A stretch of DNA of 50,662 bases from Gammaproteobacteria bacterium (GCA_017854775.1 JAFMHC010000004.1:1-50662), one strand, 5' to 3'; positions 39,340 to 49,075 are shown, counted from the stretch's first letter. Numbers and translations are program-made. Notes: a model not told the origin generated them from the letters alone.

Positions 39340-40781
39340 AAGCATCACTTAAACCTCGTTTGCGATTGGCGCTTGGGTTGATATTTGCTATGAACCTGGT
39401 TGCTGTAACGGTGGGGCATGCTGCTGAATTGTCGGCGGTGCAGCAAGTGCAGCAAAGCCTCAAGCTTATTGACCTTAAAGACGACACGTATAATGCCGTG
39501 ATCGCGATTAGTCCAGACGCTGGATCACAGGCTAAGGCCATTGATCGGCGTGGCGAGTCTCCACTCAACGGCATGACTATTCTGATAAAAGATAATATTG
39601 ATCTCTTGGGTTTACCAACAACCGCTGGATCACTTGCTCTATTAGAGAATTACCCGGCAAAAGATGCGCCGCATATTGCTCAATTAAAAGCTGCCGGTGC
39701 GGTGATTTTGGGTAAAACTAACTTAAGTGAATGGGCCAATTTTCGCTCTGAAAAATCGAGTTCAGGTTGGAGTGCGGTCGGCGGGCAAACCGGCAACGCG
39801 CTTGATTTGAGTCGATCACCTTGCGGTTCAAGTTCCGGTTCAGGCGTTGCGGTGGCGCTCGGCTATGTAAAGGTCGCTATCGGCACCGAAACGCATGGCT
39901 CGATTATTTGCCCAGCGTCAAGTAACGGTGTTGTCGGCTTTAAACCTACTCATGGAATCGTTAGTGGCGAAGGGATAGTGCCACTCGCTCTTTCTCAAGA
40001 TACAGCCGGCCCCTTGGCTGATTCAATCGAAAATGCATCATTAGTTTTATCGGCAATGATCGACCCCAAAGCTGATAATTTTCAAGCTTTAGTTGATGGT
40101 TTGCAAAATTTACAATCAGGCCGAAAATTAAAGGGCATGCGAATTGGTGTAATGGCTTCAACCCAAGGCTACGACTCAAGACGAGACGAATTATTCAACG
40201 CCGCCATAGATAAGTTGAAAGCTAGTGGCGTGACCATCATTGATGACATAAAACTGGAGCCCTATGAGGGTTTTTGGGATCAAAACTATCAGTTGCTTCA
40301 GTACGAATTTAAACGCGATTTAAACGCCTATTTTGCTGGTCGTAATAACGCTTTGAAGGAAATGTCATTGACCAAACTGATTCAGTTTAACCAAGAAAAT
40401 GCGGCGCAAGAACTTAAGCATTTCGATCAAATCATATTCGAGAAATCTAACGCGCTGGAACTCACTGATAAAGAGTATCGTATTATTCGAGATAAAGGCC
40501 ACGCGACGACGCGCGAACAAGGTTTAGATAAGGCCTTTGCTGAACAAAAGCTAGATGCCATTATTGGCATTAGCGGCGGCCCTGCTTGGAAGATCGATCA
40601 TATTAATGGCGATTCATTTTTTGGCCCCGGTATGGCGGGCTACCCAGCTGTAGGCGGGCACCCTCATGTAACTATCCCCGGTGGCAAGATCGCTGGAATG
40701 CCAATGGGCATGTCGTTTGTTGGCAAGCGTTTTCAGGATCATCAACTGGCGCAGTTAATCTACCGCTATATGCAATTGTAA
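39336..40781 (+). CDS. Exported amidase (amidase signature family)
   Basis: This encodes 481 residues. A signal peptide (RLALGLIFAMNLVAVTVGHAA) precedes the amidase signature domain. The catalytic triad is visible: lysine in MTILIKDNID, the cis-serine in the SPCGSSSGSGVAVA block and the nucleophilic serine in ETHGSIICPAS. The family cleaves C-N bonds of linear amides. Because it is exported and coupled to the amidohydrolase gene by a four-base overlap, both probably act in succession on the same periplasmic amide or peptide. The exact substrate is unknown. Confidence 0.9.
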   Translation: MKASLKPRLRLALGLIFAMNLVAVTVGHAAELSAVQQVQQSLKLIDLKDDTYNAVIAISPDAGSQAKAIDRRGESPLNGMTILIKDNIDLLGLPTTAGSLALLENYPAKDAPHIAQLKAAGAVILGKTNLSEWANFRSEKSSSGWSAVGGQTGNALDLSRSPCGSSSGSGVAVALGYVKVAIGTETHGSIICPASSNGVVGFKPTHGIVSGEGIVPLALSQDTAGPLADSIENASLVLSAMIDPKADNFQALVDGLQNLQSGRKLKGMRIGVMASTQGYDSRRDELFNAAIDKLKASGVTIIDDIKLEPYEGFWDQNYQLLQYEFKRDLNAYFAGRNNALKEMSLTKLIQFNQENAAQELKHFDQIIFEKSNALELTDKEYRIIRDKGHATTREQGLDKAFAEQKLDAIIGISGGPAWKIDHINGDSFFGPGMAGYPAVGGHPHVTIPGGKIAGMPMGMSFVGKRFQDHQLAQLIYRYMQL

Positions 40782-40818
40782 GTTTGTCGAATTAATATCA
40801 TCTTGCGAGGAGACTATC

Positions 40819-41697
40819 TTGGCTGATCATCACGGGCACGGACATGGGCATTCTCACGGTTCAGGAAATGAGAAAGCGCTAGCAATTGCCGCTCTATTAA
40901 CCGGTGGATTTATGGTCGCCGAAGTCTTTGGCGGCATAGTGTCAGGCTCGTTGGCTCTTATCGCCGACGCCGGGCACATGCTAACCGACTTTGCCTCACT
41001 TTCCTTGGCGTGGTTTGCCTTGCGCTTGGCTCGCCTGCCTGCCAGTTGGAAGCGTACTTATGGCTTTGATCGATTTTCAATTTTGGCGGCGTTTGTCAAT
41101 GGTTTGTCGCTGTTCTTGATTGCGGCTTGGATTTGCTACGAGGCTTATCAGCGAATGCATCAGCCTGTCGAGGTAATCGGCAGCTTGATGCTGTGGATCG
41201 CGCTAGCCGGTTTGTTGGTAAATATCTTAGCGTTTTGGGTGCTTACTCGTGGTGAAAAAGAAAATCTAAATATTCGAGCTGCGACTCTACACGTTGTTGG
41301 CGACTTACTCGGGTCAGTGGCCGCGCTGATTGCCTCTATCGTAATTATCTACACAGGCTGGGTGTTGATTGACCCGATATTATCGGTTTTGGTTGCTCTA
41401 ATAATCTTGCGTTCGGCATGGTATGTGGTGCGTCAAAGTGCTCATATCTTACTTGAAGGTGCGCCTGAGGGTTTTGACCGAAGAGATGTGTCGAAGACCT
41501 TAGAGCAGGAAGTCGATGGCCTATTAAAAGTGCATCACATTCATGCATGGTCGATTACTCAAGAACGGCCGATGGCCACCCTGGAGGCCGCGATAACAAA
41601 AGATGCAGATGCTAAATTAGTGAAAGATAAGATCAAAAAAATTCTACATAATCGTTTTGGTATCGAGCATTCCACTGTTGAACTTAGTCGACGCTAG
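40819..41697 (+). CDS. Cation diffusion facilitator (zinc efflux type)
   Basis: This encodes 292 residues from TTG at 40819, chosen because GAGGAGA lies just upstream. A histidine-rich N terminus (DHHGHGHGHSHGSG) is followed by six membrane segments. The metal sites are HMLTD in helix II and HVVGD in helix V, the H-x-x-x-D pair of zinc transporters such as ZitB. A cytoplasmic C-terminal domain with HHIHAWSI and a final HSTVEL completes it. It exports zinc and perhaps cadmium or cobalt from the cytoplasm using protons. Confidence 0.93.
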   Translation: MADHHGHGHGHSHGSGNEKALAIAALLTGGFMVAEVFGGIVSGSLALIADAGHMLTDFASLSLAWFALRLARLPASWKRTYGFDRFSILAAFVNGLSLFLIAAWICYEAYQRMHQPVEVIGSLMLWIALAGLLVNILAFWVLTRGEKENLNIRAATLHVVGDLLGSVAALIASIVIIYTGWVLIDPILSVLVALIILRSAWYVVRQSAHILLEGAPEGFDRRDVSKTLEQEVDGLLKVHHIHAWSITQERPMATLEAAITKDADAKLVKDKIKKILHNRFGIEHSTVELSRR

Positions 41698-41724
41698 CGT
41701 CTGAGAGTTGCTTCGAGTGCAGAC

Positions 41725-41756
41725 AAAAAAGGGCCGCTTGCTAATTCAAGCGGCCC
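41725..41756 (-). terminator. Rho-independent terminator
   Basis: GGGCCGCTTG and CAAGCGGCCC form a ten-pair stem. Read leftward it ends in six T, so it serves the TonB receptor gene. It may also slow the rightward transporter transcript. Confidence 0.9.
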
Positions 41757-41798
41757 ACGTTTATAACGGTCTATCTAACAGATTAGTGTTATCGAATA

Positions 41799-44273
41799 CT
41801 AGAAACGATAGTTAAAGCGAGCACCTATAGTACGTGGCGTTAGCACGTTGGTTAAGAAGCTACGCACGTTAGCACCAGCGACATTTTGGTTTGATAGGCG
41901 AGTGCTTTGAGCACCGGTTTCGGCGAACTCATCAAATACATTGTCAACGTAAAGCGTTATTGAGTATTGATCTTGCACTTCATATACCGCTGATAGATTG
42001 GCTACCCCAAAGCTATCTAGGGTTAAGCTGCTTCCGCGACCACCTGCTCTTGAAAGAACATCACTTTGCCATGCGTAGCTGCCGTTGAGGTGCAAGTCTC
42101 GCCCATTTGCTAGTGGGATATCATAGCTGGCAAAGACCGAAAACTGTGTTTCGGGAGAACCCGGTAGACGGTCGCCATCGAGTCCATCTTCAAATGTTGA
42201 ACCAAAGCCTGGAGGGGTAATGGTGCGAATCAGAGATGGTACGCGTGCAGATAGCTCGCTTTTGGTATAGCTGAAGCTACTGCGTAAACGAAGTTGATCA
42301 GTAGCTATCCAGTCGACGCTCAATTCTACACCGCTTGATTCCGCTCCACTGGCGTTAATAGTAATCGGAATGCTCGCATTGACGGTCGCAGAAGCGAGTT
42401 GAGGGTCTTGCCAATCGACATAGTAGATAGCGCCGTTAACAGTAAGCTTGCCTCCAGCCCATTGAGTTTTGGCACCGAGCTCATAGTTTCGAGTTTGGTC
42501 AGGGCCATACGCTCGTTCATCAAATTCGGCAAAGTCATTTGGACCGGGGCCAAACTGCTGGCCGGGTGCTAAATTACAGTTCCCCTGTGGGGAGTTAGGA
42601 TCAAACGCTGGACATTCGCCACCACCGTTACCGCCGCCGATTCGAAAGCCTTCGCTGACGGTAAGATAAACAGTTGCGTCATCGCTAAGGTCATATGAGG
42701 TGTTGATTTTAAATAGCGTGCCGTCATCTTCTTGGCGTAATGATGGGTCGAATGCTCGACCACTAATAGCGTCTAAGCCTTCGGCTACAAAGCCGGGGTC
42801 AAATAATGGAAAATCAACGGTGCTTTGGCTTTCAATATCGTATTCGTAGTAGCGGCCACCGATAGTGACCTGCCACTTGTCAGTGATCTGATAGCCGATT
42901 TCGCCGAAGATGGCCGACTCCACAATTTCACTGGATCCTGCTGAAAAATATTCCAAATTATCGGGGCGATCAAAGCCAGCAAACTCGGCATACCCAGGCG
43001 TGAACTCTGCTGACGAAGCAACCGTTTCGAATTTGTTATAAAAACCACCGACAATCCAGTTAAGCGGACCATCGCTAGTCGATACTAGGCGAATCTCTTG
43101 GTTGAAGTAATCATTTTCTTCTTCTTCGAGTGTGAATGCAGTAAAAGTTGGGAAGGTTTCATATGAATACTCTAAGCTAATTAACAAGTCAGTTTGGTCG
43201 CGCTGACCAACTTCTTGGTAATCGGCAATACCGGTGGCCGAGGTTAGCTCGGCAAAGCCAAGGTCGGCAGTGATTTCTAATGCAAGTAAGCGGTTTTCTT
43301 CTTGGTTAGGCTCAAGTACTCGACTCGGTGATGCGAAGCGAGGCGTTGCGAATCCGCCACGAGCACCTGAAACACTCCGACCCTCATTATCTTCGTCTTG
43401 AAAGTAATACGTTAGGGTTGCATCAAATGTATCGCTAGGTTGCCAACGAACCGCAATCCGGCCTGAGCTAACTTCCTGGCCGTTAGCATCACGGCTAGGA
43501 TTGAAATTGGCGGCTGCCGCCGCAGGGTCGTTTCGGTCTGCATCAGGGTTAGACACGCCTGGGGTCTGCACCACAAATGGGTAGTCGATAAAGCCTTTAT
43601 CGTCCAGTCTGTCGAATGAGCCGCGAACCGCTAAGGTATCTGAGATTGGTTGATTGAAGGTAAAACCCAGGTCGGTACTTAGGCCGCCTCCTTGGCTTAT
43701 GTCGTAGACGTCACCGCGAACTTCGAACAGCGCCTCTTCAGTATTGGGTTTGTTTGGTATGTAGCGAATTGCGCCACCAAGTGTGCCAGCTCCATACAGG
43801 GTGCCTTGAGGACCGAGCAAAACTTCTACTCGTTGTAAATCGTTAAGCTTTAGGTCGATAGGCAATGGTATTTCACCAAGGTATGTGGCTACCGTGCCGC
43901 CGATATCGTTGCCTGCGCCTTGCCCAAGCGGTTCTGCGTTTAGGCCTCGGACGATAGTAACGTTGCCGTTTCGCCCTCCCTGGTCGACCGCGTTAATGCC
44001 GGGCACAAACGCTAATAGATCGGCGATCTCGCTAAAGCCTTGCTCCTCGATACGTTGGCCGTCTAGAGCGGCAATATTGATCGGCACATCTTGAACCGTA
44101 CCTGCACGCCTAGTCGCCGTAACAATAATCTCCTCAATGCCTGAGGCGACAACGGTGCTCTCTTGTGCAAATGACGGGCTAATAAATCCAGCACCCGCTA
44201 ATGGCAATGCTAACACTCGCGTTATCGCGCGAGCCGATGCTTTAAGTTTAAAACTCTTCTTTGTGTGTTTCAT
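41799..44273 (-). CDS. TonB-dependent receptor
   Basis: This encodes 824 residues from the ATG at 44273, which follows AGAGACAC; a start five codons earlier is possible. A signal peptide ends near PSFAQ. The TonB box is IEEIIVTATRR, the plug begins VQDVPINIAALDG, and GRNGNVTIVRGLNAEPLG is the plug core. A beta-barrel follows, ending in NYRF with terminal phenylalanine. The QDVPINI start is shared with receptors for large or hydrophobic ligands in marine and sphingomonad groups. It is divergent from the TPR-sulfotransferase gene, a pairing often seen, and a perfect inverted repeat lies between them. Confidence 0.94.
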   Translation of the reverse strand: MKHTKKSFKLKASARAITRVLALPLAGAGFISPSFAQESTVVASGIEEIIVTATRRAGTVQDVPINIAALDGQRIEEQGFSEIADLLAFVPGINAVDQGGRNGNVTIVRGLNAEPLGQGAGNDIGGTVATYLGEIPLPIDLKLNDLQRVEVLLGPQGTLYGAGTLGGAIRYIPNKPNTEEALFEVRGDVYDISQGGGLSTDLGFTFNQPISDTLAVRGSFDRLDDKGFIDYPFVVQTPGVSNPDADRNDPAAAAANFNPSRDANGQEVSSGRIAVRWQPSDTFDATLTYYFQDEDNEGRSVSGARGGFATPRFASPSRVLEPNQEENRLLALEITADLGFAELTSATGIADYQEVGQRDQTDLLISLEYSYETFPTFTAFTLEEEENDYFNQEIRLVSTSDGPLNWIVGGFYNKFETVASSAEFTPGYAEFAGFDRPDNLEYFSAGSSEIVESAIFGEIGYQITDKWQVTIGGRYYEYDIESQSTVDFPLFDPGFVAEGLDAISGRAFDPSLRQEDDGTLFKINTSYDLSDDATVYLTVSEGFRIGGGNGGGECPAFDPNSPQGNCNLAPGQQFGPGPNDFAEFDERAYGPDQTRNYELGAKTQWAGGKLTVNGAIYYVDWQDPQLASATVNASIPITINASGAESSGVELSVDWIATDQLRLRSSFSYTKSELSARVPSLIRTITPPGFGSTFEDGLDGDRLPGSPETQFSVFASYDIPLANGRDLHLNGSYAWQSDVLSRAGGRGSSLTLDSFGVANLSAVYEVQDQYSITLYVDNVFDEFAETGAQSTRLSNQNVAGANVRSFLTNVLTPRTIGARFNYRF

Positions 44274-44429
44274 GCTAGTGTCTCTCAAGTTGATAACACA
44301 TTGAGGCGTAAACGATGCGCCTGAAATGCGCTAGTTAATGGTCGGCTACCAATACGTAGTTTTGGTCCGTCATCCAGAGATGCCTAATTGCGTGCGTTCT
44401 TAATAAAAACGTTTTATATTCTTAGGCAA

Positions 44430-44450
44430 ACTACATACTGCGTATGTAGT
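44430..44450. promoter_or_regulatory. Perfect 9-base inverted repeat, likely operator
   Basis: ACTACATAC and GTATGTAGT face each other across TGC. It lies between the divergent TonB receptor and TPR-sulfotransferase genes, where a repressor or activator controlling both could bind. No regulator gene is adjacent. Confidence 0.5.
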
Positions 44451-44488
44451 CGATGCCTGTCAATACACATGATGGTGCGTTCGCGCAC

Positions 44489-44533
44489 TAAGTTGGTGCG
44501 AATTAAGTTGGTGCAAATTAAATTGCAGCAAAT
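44489..44533. repeat. 15-base tandem repeat, three copies
   Basis: TAAGTTGGTGCGAAT and TAAGTTGGTGCAAAT are followed by the diverged TAAATTGCAGCAAAT. They lie directly before the start of the sulfotransferase gene. Confidence 0.8.
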
Positions 44534-44536
44534 TGA

Positions 44537-46171
44537 TTGGTTAATTATGCTCAATCTCGAGCATACACAGATGGTAAAGAGACAGTGCCGAATCAAACTT
44601 CATCGTCGCAACGGCTAATTTCTGCTTTGCAAAAAATCTCCAGCAAACAGTATGAGCAAGTTCATGCTCAGGCAATCGAGATGATCCAAGTTAACGTCAA
44701 CGACCCCGTTGCCTATTGCTTGCTAGCGACTATCGCTGCCGAATTCGGTAACCATTCTAAGGCCGTTGAGCTGTTTGATCGTGCGGCAAAAATAGAACCA
44801 CAGAACGCTTATTTTCAAGCTTACTTGGGTAGAGCCTTAACCACTATTGGCAATCAACAAGCGGCCAAATCGGCCGCTGATAAAGCCGCATCATTGATCA
44901 ACAGCGATGCTCATTTGGCTGACACAATTGGTGTGATTTACAGCCGCACAGGTTTTCACGAAAATGCGGTTCCCTTTTTTGAGAAGGCCGTTAAGCTAAA
45001 TCCCACACCAGCAAATTTTCACTATAATTTGGCTGCGTCGCAGCAGTTCTTGGGTTATTTTGAAGCAGCTGAAAAGGCTTATTTTGAAACGCTTAATCGA
45101 GACCCAAATGCCTATCGTGCCTGGTCATCTATTGTTGGCTTGAAGCGACAAACGTCTGAGCATAACTATTTATCCGAATTGATTTCTTTATTCGAGACGC
45201 TGGTAAACGATGAGGATGCAAGTTTGCACCTAGGCCATGCAATTGCCAAAACCATGGAAGATTTAGAACGCTATGAGGACAGCTTTGAATGGTTACAAAA
45301 AGCCAAGCGTTTGAAGTTAAATGAGTCAGAATCTAAGGCTTTTTCTTATAGTCGCTTGTTTGAGGCGGCTAAATCTACCGCTAATGGAGCGTTTAACACC
45401 GCTGCCATTGAGAGTGATCCCGCGCCGATTTTTATTATCGGCTTACCTCGAACGGGTACGACATTAGTCGACCGTATTTTATCCAGTCATAGTGATGTTA
45501 CCGCTGCTGGAGAATTAAATATTTTTCCGGGCTTGATCAAACAGGTTGCCGAAACTGCTTCAAATATGGTCATGGACGCTGATACATTCATCGCATCTAA
45601 GGCGTTCTCAGAGCAAGCCTTAGATCGAATCGGACATAACTATATCAAAGCTGCCGCTGAATTAAGTCGAGGCGCCGACCGATTTACAGATAAAATGCCA
45701 CTTAACTTTTTTTATGCTGGTTTGATACACAAGGCCTTACCTAACGCCCGAATCATCGCCCTGAGGCGTGGCGCAATGGATAGCTGCCTGAGCAACTACC
45801 GACAGCTATTGACGGTTCAACACTCATATTATCACTATACTTATGACCTGAATGAGACCGCTAAATTCTACCGTCAATTTGATCAACTGATGTCACATTG
45901 GCGAGCCAACTTACCTGCAAACCGTTTTATCGAGGTAGCTTACGAAGACATCGTGCACGATCAAGAAAACCAAACTCGACGTTTACTTGAATTCTGTGGC
46001 CTCGAGTGGCAGCCGTCATGCATGCGCTTTCATGAGAATAAAGCGCCGGTCTCGACTGCCAGCTCGGTGCAGGTTCGTCAGCCGCTCTATTCAGGTTCAA
46101 TAGGGCGTTGGCAGCGTTATGGCGATAAACTCGATGGATTAAAGCAAGCGTTAGGCACGCTGGCTAAGTAA
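44537..46171 (+). CDS. TPR repeat protein with sulfotransferase domain
   Basis: This encodes 544 residues if it starts at TTG 44537; a GTG at 44585 after AAAGAGA is a good alternative. Residues about 35-200 form tetratricopeptide repeats (AIEMIQVNVNDPVAYCLLA, AVELFDRAAKIEPQNAYFQ, AVPFFEKAVKLNPTPANFH). From about residue 290 is a sulfotransferase domain: the phosphosulfate loop FIIGLPRTGTTLVDRIL, then the RIIALRRGAMDSCLSNYRQ block and a YEDIV segment. It would move a sulfate group from PAPS to an acceptor held by the TPR region, in the cytoplasm. Its place beside a TonB receptor is recurrent in such bacteria; the acceptor is unknown. Confidence 0.88.
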   Translation: MVNYAQSRAYTDGKETVPNQTSSSQRLISALQKISSKQYEQVHAQAIEMIQVNVNDPVAYCLLATIAAEFGNHSKAVELFDRAAKIEPQNAYFQAYLGRALTTIGNQQAAKSAADKAASLINSDAHLADTIGVIYSRTGFHENAVPFFEKAVKLNPTPANFHYNLAASQQFLGYFEAAEKAYFETLNRDPNAYRAWSSIVGLKRQTSEHNYLSELISLFETLVNDEDASLHLGHAIAKTMEDLERYEDSFEWLQKAKRLKLNESESKAFSYSRLFEAAKSTANGAFNTAAIESDPAPIFIIGLPRTGTTLVDRILSSHSDVTAAGELNIFPGLIKQVAETASNMVMDADTFIASKAFSEQALDRIGHNYIKAAAELSRGADRFTDKMPLNFFYAGLIHKALPNARIIALRRGAMDSCLSNYRQLLTVQHSYYHYTYDLNETAKFYRQFDQLMSHWRANLPANRFIEVAYEDIVHDQENQTRRLLEFCGLEWQPSCMRFHENKAPVSTASSVQVRQPLYSGSIGRWQRYGDKLDGLKQALGTLAK

Positions 46172-46202
46172 TCGCCCGAGAAAATTATCATTTGCTCTGT
46201 GA

Positions 46203-47309
46203 TTACTTCGTCAGCTTTAGTAGCCGCGCGCCAGTGCCATCTTCTAGAACCCAAAGGGCACCGTCTGGGCCTTGCTCGATCTCACGAATTCGTGCGCCCA
46301 TATCGAAACGCTCAATTTCTTTAGCGTTGTCGCCATCGACAGCGACTCGAATGATGGCCTTTGGTTTAAGGCCGGCGATTAAAAATGAACCACGCCAATC
46401 GTTGAACATTGTGCCTGAATAATAAATGAGTTCAGCTGGCGCAATGGTTGGCTTCCACCAAACCTTGGGTGCTTCGAATTCAGGCTGTGTATCGTGATCG
46501 GGGATTTTCTTGCCGCTATAATGATCGCCATTCGAGACGGTTGGGTAGCCGTAATTTTTAGCCCGTTCTACTAAATTCAATTCATCGCCATGCAAAGGCC
46601 CCATTTCGGTATTCCAAAGCCGGCCTTTGTCGTCGAACGCTAGGCCCAGCGGGTTGCGGTGGCCACTTGACCAGATCTCAGCCGTAACGCCGCCCTGTTT
46701 TGCGAACGGATTATCGTCAGGAACCGAGCCATCATAGTGTAGTCGAATAATTTTTCCGAGGTTGCCTGTCATGTCTTGAGCGGGGTCGAATTTCTGCCGT
46801 TCACCCGAAGAAATAAACAGATAGCCATCAGCGTCAAAGGCTAGGCGATGACCGTAATGGCCTTTGCCACTAACTTTCGGGCTTTGTCGCCAGATCACCT
46901 CTAGATTTTCGAGCGACCCTTGTTGCCCATCGAAACTAAGTTTTGCTCGTGCGACCGCAGCGCCATAGTTGCCTGCGTCATCAGACTCGGCATAGCTTAT
47001 ATAAACCATACTATTGCTCGAGTAAGCTGGATGCAGAATGATGTCACCCAACCCGCCTTGGCCTCCGTAAGCAACCTTTGGTAAGCCTGTTATAGGCTCT
47101 GAAATCTCTCCAGCTTGAGAGACCAATAATAGTCGACCGGCTTTCTCGCTAACCAGTAATTGCCCGTCAGGCAAAAAAGTCATCGCCCAAGGCTCATCAA
47201 ACTCGGCAATTGGGGAGACGTTGAAAGGAAGGTCGGCTGTTTTACTGAAGGCTGTGTTTGTTGAAGTCAAACATGCCAATGCGGCGAGTAGTATAAATAG
47301 TTTGTTCAT
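46203..47309 (-). CDS. PQQ-dependent aldose dehydrogenase-like (soluble GSDH family), exported
   Basis: This encodes 368 residues from the ATG at 47309, which begins a signal peptide (NKLFILLAALACLTSTNTAFS) after a CGGAGC site; the frame extends further upstream without a signal. The propeller family blocks are present: FDEPWAMTFLPDGQLLVSEK, GGQGGLGDIILHP, YGHRLAFDADGYLFISSGER, GHRNPLGLAF, and EMGPLHGDELNLV with the calcium and PQQ region. Related proteins (E. coli YliI/Asd) oxidise aldose sugars with PQQ in the periplasm. No PQQ biosynthesis gene is in the window. Confidence 0.9.
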   Translation of the reverse strand: MNKLFILLAALACLTSTNTAFSKTADLPFNVSPIAEFDEPWAMTFLPDGQLLVSEKAGRLLLVSQAGEISEPITGLPKVAYGGQGGLGDIILHPAYSSNSMVYISYAESDDAGNYGAAVARAKLSFDGQQGSLENLEVIWRQSPKVSGKGHYGHRLAFDADGYLFISSGERQKFDPAQDMTGNLGKIIRLHYDGSVPDDNPFAKQGGVTAEIWSSGHRNPLGLAFDDKGRLWNTEMGPLHGDELNLVERAKNYGYPTVSNGDHYSGKKIPDHDTQPEFEAPKVWWKPTIAPAELIYYSGTMFNDWRGSFLIAGLKPKAIIRVAVDGDNAKEIERFDMGARIREIEQGPDGALWVLEDGTGARLLKLTK

Positions 47310-47583
47310 TACAATGCTCCGATAAATAATTGGGTCAATTATATAGGCTTGGAGTGATGAAAACAGATAGGCTGATGTCAATGGCTGAAGAAGCGCCGAA
47401 TGCAATCTGATTATGAAGTGAAAGAAACCTAAGTGAACGTCTCAGTCACACAGGTTTAGACCGTAATCACCTCGTTCAGCTATAGTGAATTAGTAAGATT
47501 TTCAACCGCAGACACATGCCACTTGTCGTTCTTTTAATTCAAATAAAGATCCAAGCTAAAACAAGTCACCAGGAGAGCTGCTA

Positions 47584-48210
47584 ATGCGAGCTATAGCTAT
47601 TGCAACGTTAAGCCTAATACTTTCGATGTCGTCATTGTCTGCTAACGCAGTCGACGAGCCGCCGTACACGGTTATTGTCAATGAGTCAAAATTTGAATTG
47701 CGGCAATATCGCCCAATGCTAATTGCGCAAGTGACGGTAACCGGCGATATGCGTAAAGCTGGTAATAGTGGCTTTCGGCCACTCGCCGATTATATTTTTG
47801 GCAATAATAAGCCCGCCGAAAAGGTAGAGATGACCGCACCAGTGACTCGAACCGAGTCGACAAAAATTGCGATGACTGCGCCCGTCACACGAGTCAAAAA
47901 CCAGGATAAAAGTTGGGTGGTGGCGTTTGTAATGCCCGACAAGTGGACTAAAGAAACCTTGCCAAAACCAAATAACCCAGACGTTATGATACGAGAAGTG
48001 CCCAGTGAATTAGTCGCCACTATTCGCTTTTCAGGAAGGGGCAGTGAAGCGTCGCATGAGAAAAATCAGGCTAAGCTTGATCAATGGATCAGTGAGCAAG
48101 GTTATCGTCAAATCGGTGAGCCTCGTTATGCCGGCTACGATGCGCCTTGGGTGCCTTGGCCGCTTCGGCGTAACGAGGTGATGATTCCGGTCGCTAGCTT
48201 GGCCGAATAA
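47584..48210 (+). CDS. SOUL haem-binding family protein, exported
   Basis: This encodes 208 residues with AGGAGAG before the ATG. A signal peptide (RAIAIATLSLILSMSSLSANA) is followed by a SOUL domain: FELRQYRPMLIAQVTV, FRPLADYIFGNN, the pair EMTAPVTR and AMTAPVTR, a SWVVAFVMP strand and a closing RNEVMIPV. SOUL proteins bind haem or tetrapyrroles; in bacteria the role is not settled. It is alone on its strand, with a promoter region shared with the divergent dehydrogenase. Confidence 0.92.
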   Translation: MRAIAIATLSLILSMSSLSANAVDEPPYTVIVNESKFELRQYRPMLIAQVTVTGDMRKAGNSGFRPLADYIFGNNKPAEKVEMTAPVTRTESTKIAMTAPVTRVKNQDKSWVVAFVMPDKWTKETLPKPNNPDVMIREVPSELVATIRFSGRGSEASHEKNQAKLDQWISEQGYRQIGEPRYAGYDAPWVPWPLRRNEVMIPVASLAE

Positions 48211-48317
48211 GCCTGTTAGGTATAGTAAATCGAGTGTCGTGACGGGTAGCCTTTCTGGTCAATTTAGCACCAGAGGCTCTCGTGAGATGTCCGCCACAAC
48301 ACTTAATTTTCTTGCGC

Positions 48318-48788
48318 TTAAAGTTGGCTTAACACTGTCTCAGCGTCACTGACTTCAAAGCCTTCTTTTTCGACATTAAGGTGAGTCACAATGCCATTAT
48401 CGATAATCATCGAATACCGCTGAGAGCGAATGCCGCCAAAATCAGCTGTGTTTAACACAAGGTCCATTGCCGTGGTCAATGCCGCGCCGCCATCGGCGAT
48501 CATGTCAATGTTTTCAGCATTTTGTGCTGCCTGCCATGCTTTCATAACGAAGGCATCGTTAACAGAAAGGCATGCCACTAAATCTACGCCTTTGGCAATG
48601 ATGTCATCATACTTGACTACAAAGCCAGGTAAGTGGGCTTCCGAACAGGTTGGTGTGAATGCGCCGGGCAAAGCAAATAATACCGCTTTTTTGCCAGCAA
48701 AGTAATCGGCTGCTGAAACGCTGTCCTGGCCGCTTTTTGAAATAACAGTGATACTCGCTGCAGGAATTGAATCGCCTACTTTAATCAT
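48318..48788 (-). CDS. Peroxiredoxin (Prx5/AhpE-like type)
   Basis: This encodes 156 residues from the ATG at 48788, preceded by AGGGAG; the frame extends 30 codons upstream without support. The peroxidatic cysteine lies in PGAFTPTCSEAHLPGF, the Prx5 pattern. VNDAFVMKAW and the SQRYSMIIDNG strand are also typical. It reduces hydroperoxides, using glutathione or thioredoxin as reductant. No fused glutaredoxin domain is present. It is convergent with the SOUL gene. Confidence 0.93.
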   Translation of the reverse strand: MIKVGDSIPAASITVISKSGQDSVSAADYFAGKKAVLFALPGAFTPTCSEAHLPGFVVKYDDIIAKGVDLVACLSVNDAFVMKAWQAAQNAENIDMIADGGAALTTAMDLVLNTADFGGIRSQRYSMIIDNGIVTHLNVEKEGFEVSDAETVLSQL

Positions 48789-48958
48789 GGTTGTGCTCCC
48801 TAGGGTTGGTTGGAAAATCGTTTGATTAGCCGCGTAGTATAAAGCAGCTGGTAAAAAAACGAATATAAATACTGGCAAACAATACGTAAATGTAAGGTGT
48901 AAACACTTGAATTCAATCCAAGGCTATAAGAATCCAGCTTTACTTTTCGAAACGGTAT

Positions 48959-49075
48959 GGCCTAATCGAAGCAGTGCATTTGCTCAAGAGCCCAGCAAAC
49001 GCAGCCCATTTATCTAAATCAATAAAACAGTGCCGTGATGGGAGAACTGAGCAACACACATTAACCGATGATTGA
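48959..49075 (+). pseudogene. Relic of YefM-type antitoxin (C-terminal half)
   Basis: The frame reads GLIEAVHLLKSPANAAHLSK followed by SIKQCRDGRTEQHTLTDD and TGA at 49073-49075. HLLKSPANAAxLxKSI is the conserved C-terminal helix of YefM antitoxins, the part that wraps the YoeB toxin. The DNA-binding N-terminal half is not found upstream, so the gene is truncated. The stop overlaps the start of the toxin relic by a few bases, the usual coupling of yefM-yoeB operons. Confidence 0.7.

Noticed and set aside
44388-44618. Plus-strand 76-codon frame before the sulfotransferase gene
   Set aside because: It consists of the operator palindrome and tandem repeats and overlaps the real gene in another frame.
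47310-47405. Longer N terminus for the PQQ-type dehydrogenase
   Set aside because: The extension lacks a ribosome site and would bury the signal peptide that begins at 47309.
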